IMG/VR virus record: IMGVR_UViG_3300034107_000274
Location: 1 to 31,422 of that record
DNA from: a virus
Reading direction: 5' to 3' (one strand)
Length of the DNA: 31,422 nt
Below, in pieces: positions 28,336 through 31,422 of this stretch; position 1 is the first letter of the stretch; every line of letters begins with the position of its first letter. Under the pieces are notes generated by a model that saw nothing but the letters and a program-made list of their open reading frames with translations, did not search any database and was not told where the DNA came from. Position numbers and translations under genes: made by a program.

Positions 28336-28455
28336 TTATTTTGTTTTAGTTTTTAATATTTTACGATATACCTCGTTTACGTTTTCTCTATTTTGCCCTC
28401 TTTTGTAATAAAATTGCAAAATTCTTTTTATTCTTTGAAATCGTGTTTGGCTCAT
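28336..28455 (-). CDS. 39-aa basic protein
   Basis: MSQTRFQRIKRILQFYYKRG QNRENVNEVYRKILKTKTK: strongly basic, one or two short helices. It starts one base after the metallophosphoesterase stop and ends just before the lipoprotein start, so it fills an otherwise empty gap in a compact unit. It could bind nucleic acid or membrane; no family recognised. Confidence 0.66.
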   Translation of the reverse strand: MSQTRFQRIKRILQFYYKRGQNRENVNEVYRKILKTKTK

Positions 28456-28456
28456 A

Positions 28457-29608
28457 TTAAAATAAAAAAGTTAATCTCTGTAATTGTCCATAATCAAAAT
28501 CGTGTATAAAGGCTTCAACTGCTTTTGGTGCGTGTTGGTATCCCTTTCTGTGATGCCAACCATCAGTGCCACTTGGAGAACGTAATGCCTCAACACATAC
28601 ACTCATATAGTCTTTGCTAATTTTATGATGGAAATGATGAATATAAAAATACCTATGGTTGCAATCTTGCCAATGTTTGCTTTCGTGCGCCATAAGTAAA
28701 GCCAAATCACTTTCCTTTGCGCCATCTCCGTGAGTAGTTCCAATTAAATTATTGCCATATCGGTAATATTTGCGATGTGAAATACTACAATCAAAAGTTA
28801 CATTATAACTATCTTTAAAATGCGCCTCAATAATCTGCGCTAAAAAGAATCCATTTGTATAATCGTGATTGCTTGGATTAAATACAACGTGAACATCCGC
28901 TACTTGCATCATCATTTCAATAATATCTACATAAAGTTGTTTGGCGATTAAAAAATTATCAAACCACATCCCATCAGTATCTTGAGGCGTTCCAGCAGTC
29001 GTTGTTCTTTTAGTGTTATCGATATGCAAAATATCGTTTCCTATAACAAATAATATCTTATCTATGCTATCTGCTGGTAATTCTGCTAATAGTCCATTAC
29101 AACCCTCTAAAACACGTTTAACCGCTATTTGATTGTTATAATCTTCTCCAGTTTCAAATGCACTACTTAACTTTCCGATGTGAATATCTGCTGGAGAAAC
29201 TACCAATAGTTTTTTCTTTACATTTTTTGGGCGTTCAATCTTTGGGTATTTTGGAGTGTAGTCTTTTAAGCTATCAATTAACTTGCTTCGTAGTTCTTGC
29301 AAGTCCTGTGTTTCTTGCTCAACAAAATTTGGGTTTTTTACAAATACACTAGCTTCTTTATCTTTTAACCATAAATGCTTAACGGTTGTATAGTCAATAT
29401 CTAGGTTATTAGAAGCATTATAAACTCCCTCGTAACTATCTGTTATCCTTGCTAGATTTCTCTCTAAATATTTGCTAAAAGATTTTTTATCGTCAAAACT
29501 TAAATCTTCATTTATTTTTCTTATAATCTCAATTTTTTTTAGTTCCCTTTTGGAAGTAGTAACTATCTCTAATACTTGATTGTCGTAAACACTCCATTTA
29601 GATAGCAT
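28457..29608 (-). CDS. Calcineurin-like metallophosphoesterase
   Basis: Residues about 130-335 hold the full metal-binding set in order: D141-I-H143 (SPADIHIGK), G190-N-D192 (VIGNDILH), N247-H-D249 (PSNHDY), H293 (GTTHGDG) and HHFHH (324-328). Residues 1-115 form a separate helical region with an HTH-like DYTTVKHLWLKDKEASVF, perhaps binding DNA or a partner. It could be a nuclease or phosphatase acting on DNA or nucleotides. It lies between lysozyme and the spanin candidate, an odd place for a DNA enzyme, though such phosphoesterases recur near lysis genes in Bacteroidota phages. Substrate unknown. Confidence 0.87.
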   Translation of the reverse strand: MLSKWSVYDNQVLEIVTTSKRELKKIEIIRKINEDLSFDDKKSFSKYLERNLARITDSYEGVYNASNNLDIDYTTVKHLWLKDKEASVFVKNPNFVEQETQDLQELRSKLIDSLKDYTPKYPKIERPKNVKKKLLVVSPADIHIGKLSSAFETGEDYNNQIAVKRVLEGCNGLLAELPADSIDKILFVIGNDILHIDNTKRTTTAGTPQDTDGMWFDNFLIAKQLYVDIIEMMMQVADVHVVFNPSNHDYTNGFFLAQIIEAHFKDSYNVTFDCSISHRKYYRYGNNLIGTTHGDGAKESDLALLMAHESKHWQDCNHRYFYIHHFHHKISKDYMSVCVEALRSPSGTDGWHHRKGYQHAPKAVEAFIHDFDYGQLQRLTFLF

Positions 29609-29620
29609 ATATTTTAAGTT

Positions 29621-30067
29621 TTAAGAAAAGTATAGTTTTGCTTCAACTGCTCTGCGTTTTGTAAGTCCGTTTACTACCTTGCCACCAGCTTTATTCCATT
29701 TAGCAAACTCGTTAGCGATTGTTGGATCACTAGGGTTTATATTAACCTTTTTAAGAATTGTGCTTTTTGCAAGTCCAGTTATTCCGATATTGTAGGCTAG
29801 AGATGCGATTGCGTTAAATTGGTTTTGATTAAGATTGGCTTTGATTAACTTATCCACGTCAACTGCAAACCTATCAGCTATCGTTCTAAACATCCACGAA
29901 GCCGTTGCCAAACTAATCGGCTTGTCTTGCATCGTAACTTTAATTCCGCTAGGGTAAAATATATTACCCCACCCTATTGTCGCAACCTTTGCCTTGCAGA
30001 GATACGGAACTAAAGACAATCCCTCAAAGCCTTGAATTAACTTGTAACCATTATCATCTAGTTTCAC
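29621..30067 (-). CDS. Endolysin, GH24 (T4-type) lysozyme
   Basis: The catalytic signature E-8-C-5-T is complete: E15 in GFEGLSL, C24 in PYLCKAKVAT and T30, followed by IGWGN. Residues about 72-110 (ANLNQNQFNAIASLAYNIGI) form the conserved central helix of phage lysozymes and the C-terminus carries GLTKRRAVEAKLY. It cuts the glycan of peptidoglycan. It has no signal peptide or SAR-type segment, so a holin is needed to release it. Its start overlaps the coiled-coil gene stop (ATGA). Confidence 0.93.
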   Translation of the reverse strand: MKLDDNGYKLIQGFEGLSLVPYLCKAKVATIGWGNIFYPSGIKVTMQDKPISLATASWMFRTIADRFAVDVDKLIKANLNQNQFNAIASLAYNIGITGLAKSTILKKVNINPSDPTIANEFAKWNKAGGKVVNGLTKRRAVEAKLYFS

Positions 30068-30477
30068 TTGGCTAGTTTTTTTTGTGCATCAAAATCTTTT
30101 TTAAGCTTATCATACAAGCCTTTTAAAGTTTCATAATCCTTTTCTAGTGCGATATATTTTGAGTTTAAATCCCGATGCTTTTCCGTTTCTTTACTATAAG
30201 ATATTTGCATTTCGTTGAATTGCTTCTGCATAGTCTTATAGTTATCTTTTACCTCTGTAAGTTCATTCATAACCTCGCTCATTCTCAACTTATAATCTTC
30301 TAGGAATTTATTGTAAACTTCTTGCATCGCTGATACTGCATCGGCATTACCTTTATTTATTTCAGTTTCGCCTTTTTTTAATTCTTGTGCTTTGGCTTGT
30401 TTGCCTCCAAAAATCCAAGCAATCGGAGTGGTTATTGCCCCTAGTAATAACATCCAATTATTTACAATCCATTCCAT
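30064..30477 (-). CDS. Membrane-anchored coiled-coil protein of the lysis region
   Basis: One N-terminal transmembrane helix (IVNNWMLLLGAITTPIAWIF, about 4-23), then a long Lys/Glu coiled coil (about 30-135) with strong heptads (YNKFLEDYKLRMSEVMNELT). The layout resembles inner-membrane lysis regulators or i-spanins such as Rz, though a spanin partner lipoprotein is elsewhere (27812-28333). Its start lies 2 nt from the holin candidate and its stop overlaps the lysozyme start, a tight lysis cassette. Confidence 0.72.
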   Translation of the reverse strand: MEWIVNNWMLLLGAITTPIAWIFGGKQAKAQELKKGETEINKGNADAVSAMQEVYNKFLEDYKLRMSEVMNELTEVKDNYKTMQKQFNEMQISYSKETEKHRDLNSKYIALEKDYETLKGLYDKLKKDFDAQKKLAK

Positions 30478-30479
30478 AA

Positions 30480-30818
30480 CTACAAAAAATATAAAAAAGT
30501 AATTACTATTCCTAACACTAAAAAGAACTCACTCAACCACAAATCTTTGTAGCTTTCAAACATTTCAAGTTCCCCAATCATACGCCCTCTTTTCTGCAAA
30601 AATTCAAATAAGCATAAACCTAAAAATCCTAAAAAAGATGGTGCAAATATCTTAAATGCTATTTCGGTTGCTATGTAAGTATCGCTTATTGTGTCTTTTA
30701 AAAACCAAAACATAAAGCAACCAATTACAAAAGCTATCGGAGCGTGTAAGTGCCATCTATTGACTACTATTTTATTCCAACTTTTACAATCTTTGAGTAT
30801 TGATTTTAATATTCTCAT
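30480..30818 (-). CDS. Candidate holin, three membrane segments
   Basis: At 112 aa, with hydrophobic segments near 26-42 (HAPIAFVIGCFMFWFLK), 54-73 (IFAPSFLGFLGLCLFEFLQ) and 95-112 (FFLVLGIVITFLYFL), a basic N-terminus and position just before lysozyme, it fits a class I-type holin that opens the inner membrane. Holins are diverse and no family match is claimed. Alternatively it may be a small membrane protein of the cassette with the 137-aa protein acting as holin partner. Confidence 0.65.
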   Translation of the reverse strand: MRILKSILKDCKSWNKIVVNRWHLHAPIAFVIGCFMFWFLKDTISDTYIATEIAFKIFAPSFLGFLGLCLFEFLQKRGRMIGELEMFESYKDLWLSEFFLVLGIVITFLYFL

Positions 30819-30819
30819 C

Positions 30820-31113
30820 TTATTGCGTTAAAAGTGTTTGCAAAATATCTGTTTTTTCTTCCTCTGACATCGTTTCAACTTGTTTAGTTAGTAAGTCTAT
30901 TACAATTTCGTTGGCTATTGGTTGAGTAGGTTCTTCCAATATTTCTTGCTCGGTTGCATTTTCGTAAAATGTGCTGTTTTCAAAATTCCAATAAGGATTA
31001 ACAAAATTATCTTGTAATAAATTATCAATCGCTATTTCATTTTCTTGCAAATCAATATCTATTGACGTTGCAAATAAAACTTTTCCGGTATTTATGTTTA
31101 CTATTGTTTTCAT
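30820..31113 (-). CDS. 97-aa protein after the tail fibre, possible fibre chaperone or attachment protein
   Basis: MKTIVNINTGKVLFATSIDI opens a small beta domain, then ENEIAIDNLLQDNFVNPYWN FENSTFYENATEQEI, then an acidic helical end. The pattern TGKVL.A..i....ENE..id...NPY.nf.......eEI is one I know from small proteins directly after tail fibre genes of this host group. It starts directly next to the fibre stop (31114). Co-assembly with the fibre is inferred. Confidence 0.72.
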   Translation of the reverse strand: MKTIVNINTGKVLFATSIDIDLQENEIAIDNLLQDNFVNPYWNFENSTFYENATEQEILEEPTQPIANEIVIDLLTKQVETMSEEEKTDILQTLLTQ

Positions 31114-31422
31114 TTAGTTTAATTTCATTTTTTGAACCGTTGCTTGTTTACTTGTTGCAGTAGTTCCCACCGCATCATTTTGCGTAGTGTAAATTAAGAA
31201 TATATCATTAGCAGGGTTTACAGTCAAAGTTGTAGATGCACCAAATATAGATTCTACAAACTCACTACTAATTTGTGAACTTCCAGTATTGCTTGTAAGA
31301 AAATCTAAACTCGTTCCATTTAGATAAAGTTTTCTATTAAAAGATACATTTCTATTACTTCCTACGGTTGCAAATCCTATTAAGGTTGCACCCGATAAAC
31401 TATTTGCTGTGTTTATGTATAG
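31114..31422 (-). CDS. Tail fibre protein, C-terminal part (continues from position 1 across the join)
   Basis: This is the end of the fibre gene at 1-1723; bases 31296-31422 duplicate 1-127. It reads ...LDFLTSNTGSSQISSEFVES then TTLTVNPANDIFLIYTTQND and ends TVQKMKLN. The TNDNTL-poor, Ser/Thr/Asn-rich beta composition continues that of the N-terminal part. The TAA stop is directly next to the start of the 97-aa gene. Counting across the join gives 635 codons with no frame break. Confidence 0.8.
   Translation of the reverse strand, partial: LYINTANSLSGATLIGFATVGSNRNVSFNRKLYLNGTSLDFLTSNTGSSQISSEFVESIFGASTTLTVNPANDIFLIYTTQNDAVGTTATSKQATVQKMKLN
31296..31422. repeat. 127-bp terminal direct repeat, right copy
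   Basis: Identical to bases 1-127 and best read as assembly overlap of a circular (or circularly permuted) genome, unique length 31,295 bp. Confidence 0.93.

Noticed and set aside
1-31422. CRISPR array, insertion sequence, integrase or toxin-antitoxin pair
   Set aside because: No regularly spaced repeats, no transposase or integrase motifs, no paired toxin-antitoxin signature seen on either strand.

Overview
The window is one complete, circularly closed genome of a tailed double-stranded DNA phage, most likely infecting a member of the Bacteroidota (probably Flavobacteriia). The last 127 bases (31296-31422) repeat the first 127 exactly, and a 634-codon tail-fibre gene reads in frame across that join, so the unique length is 31,295 bp and the ends are arbitrary. 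Host evidence is indirect: the DNA is A+T rich, genes lack Shine-Dalgarno sequences but have A-rich leaders, and several upstream regions carry the Bacteroidota -7 box TAnnTTTG. Packing is very dense, with many ATGA or TAATG start/stop overlaps. I see no integrase or recognisable CI-type repressor, so a lytic life cycle is favoured but not proven.

Layout, in the direction of minus-strand transcription (right to left). Region 26783-24571 holds small coiled-coil, membrane and HTH-like proteins, then a 147-aa protein, an ERF-family annealing protein and an SSB-like protein. Region 24527-20101 holds a DEAD/DEAH-type helicase, a primase/VapE-type ATPase, a 273-bp non-coding segment rich in CTTACC repeats (best origin candidate) and a VRR-NUC nuclease. 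Region 20039-18336 is a chain of tiny, translationally coupled genes. Region 18339-15035 starts the late block: an ECF-like sigma factor, a Cys-rich protein, a ParB-methyltransferase fusion, and the small and large terminase subunits. Region 15005-1 holds tail chaperones with a -1 frameshift site, tail completion proteins, tail-tip proteins, tape measure, XkdF-like protease/scaffold, major capsid protein, tail tube, portal with a minor-head-like C-terminus, connector proteins and the tail fibre. The fibre gene wraps round to 31422-31114 and is followed by a small fibre-associated protein, holin candidate, membrane/coiled-coil protein, GH24 lysozyme, metallophosphoesterase and a candidate unimolecular spanin.

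The only plus-strand genes are four very small ones at 26878-27535 (one with an AT-hook-like start, one a membrane peptide). They are followed by two tandem promoter-terminator units at 27529-27717 that look like small RNA genes.

How it probably works: early promoters fire the replication and small-gene units, and the phage sigma factor at the head of the late block is a candidate activator of late transcription. Least expected are two leader regions, before the helicase and before the 147-aa gene, that share an attenuator-like layout with unrelated sequences; the two tandem small-RNA units; the T9 slippery site; and a structural gene order in which the tail genes precede protease, capsid and portal. 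All functional names are from motif reading alone; no database search was run.
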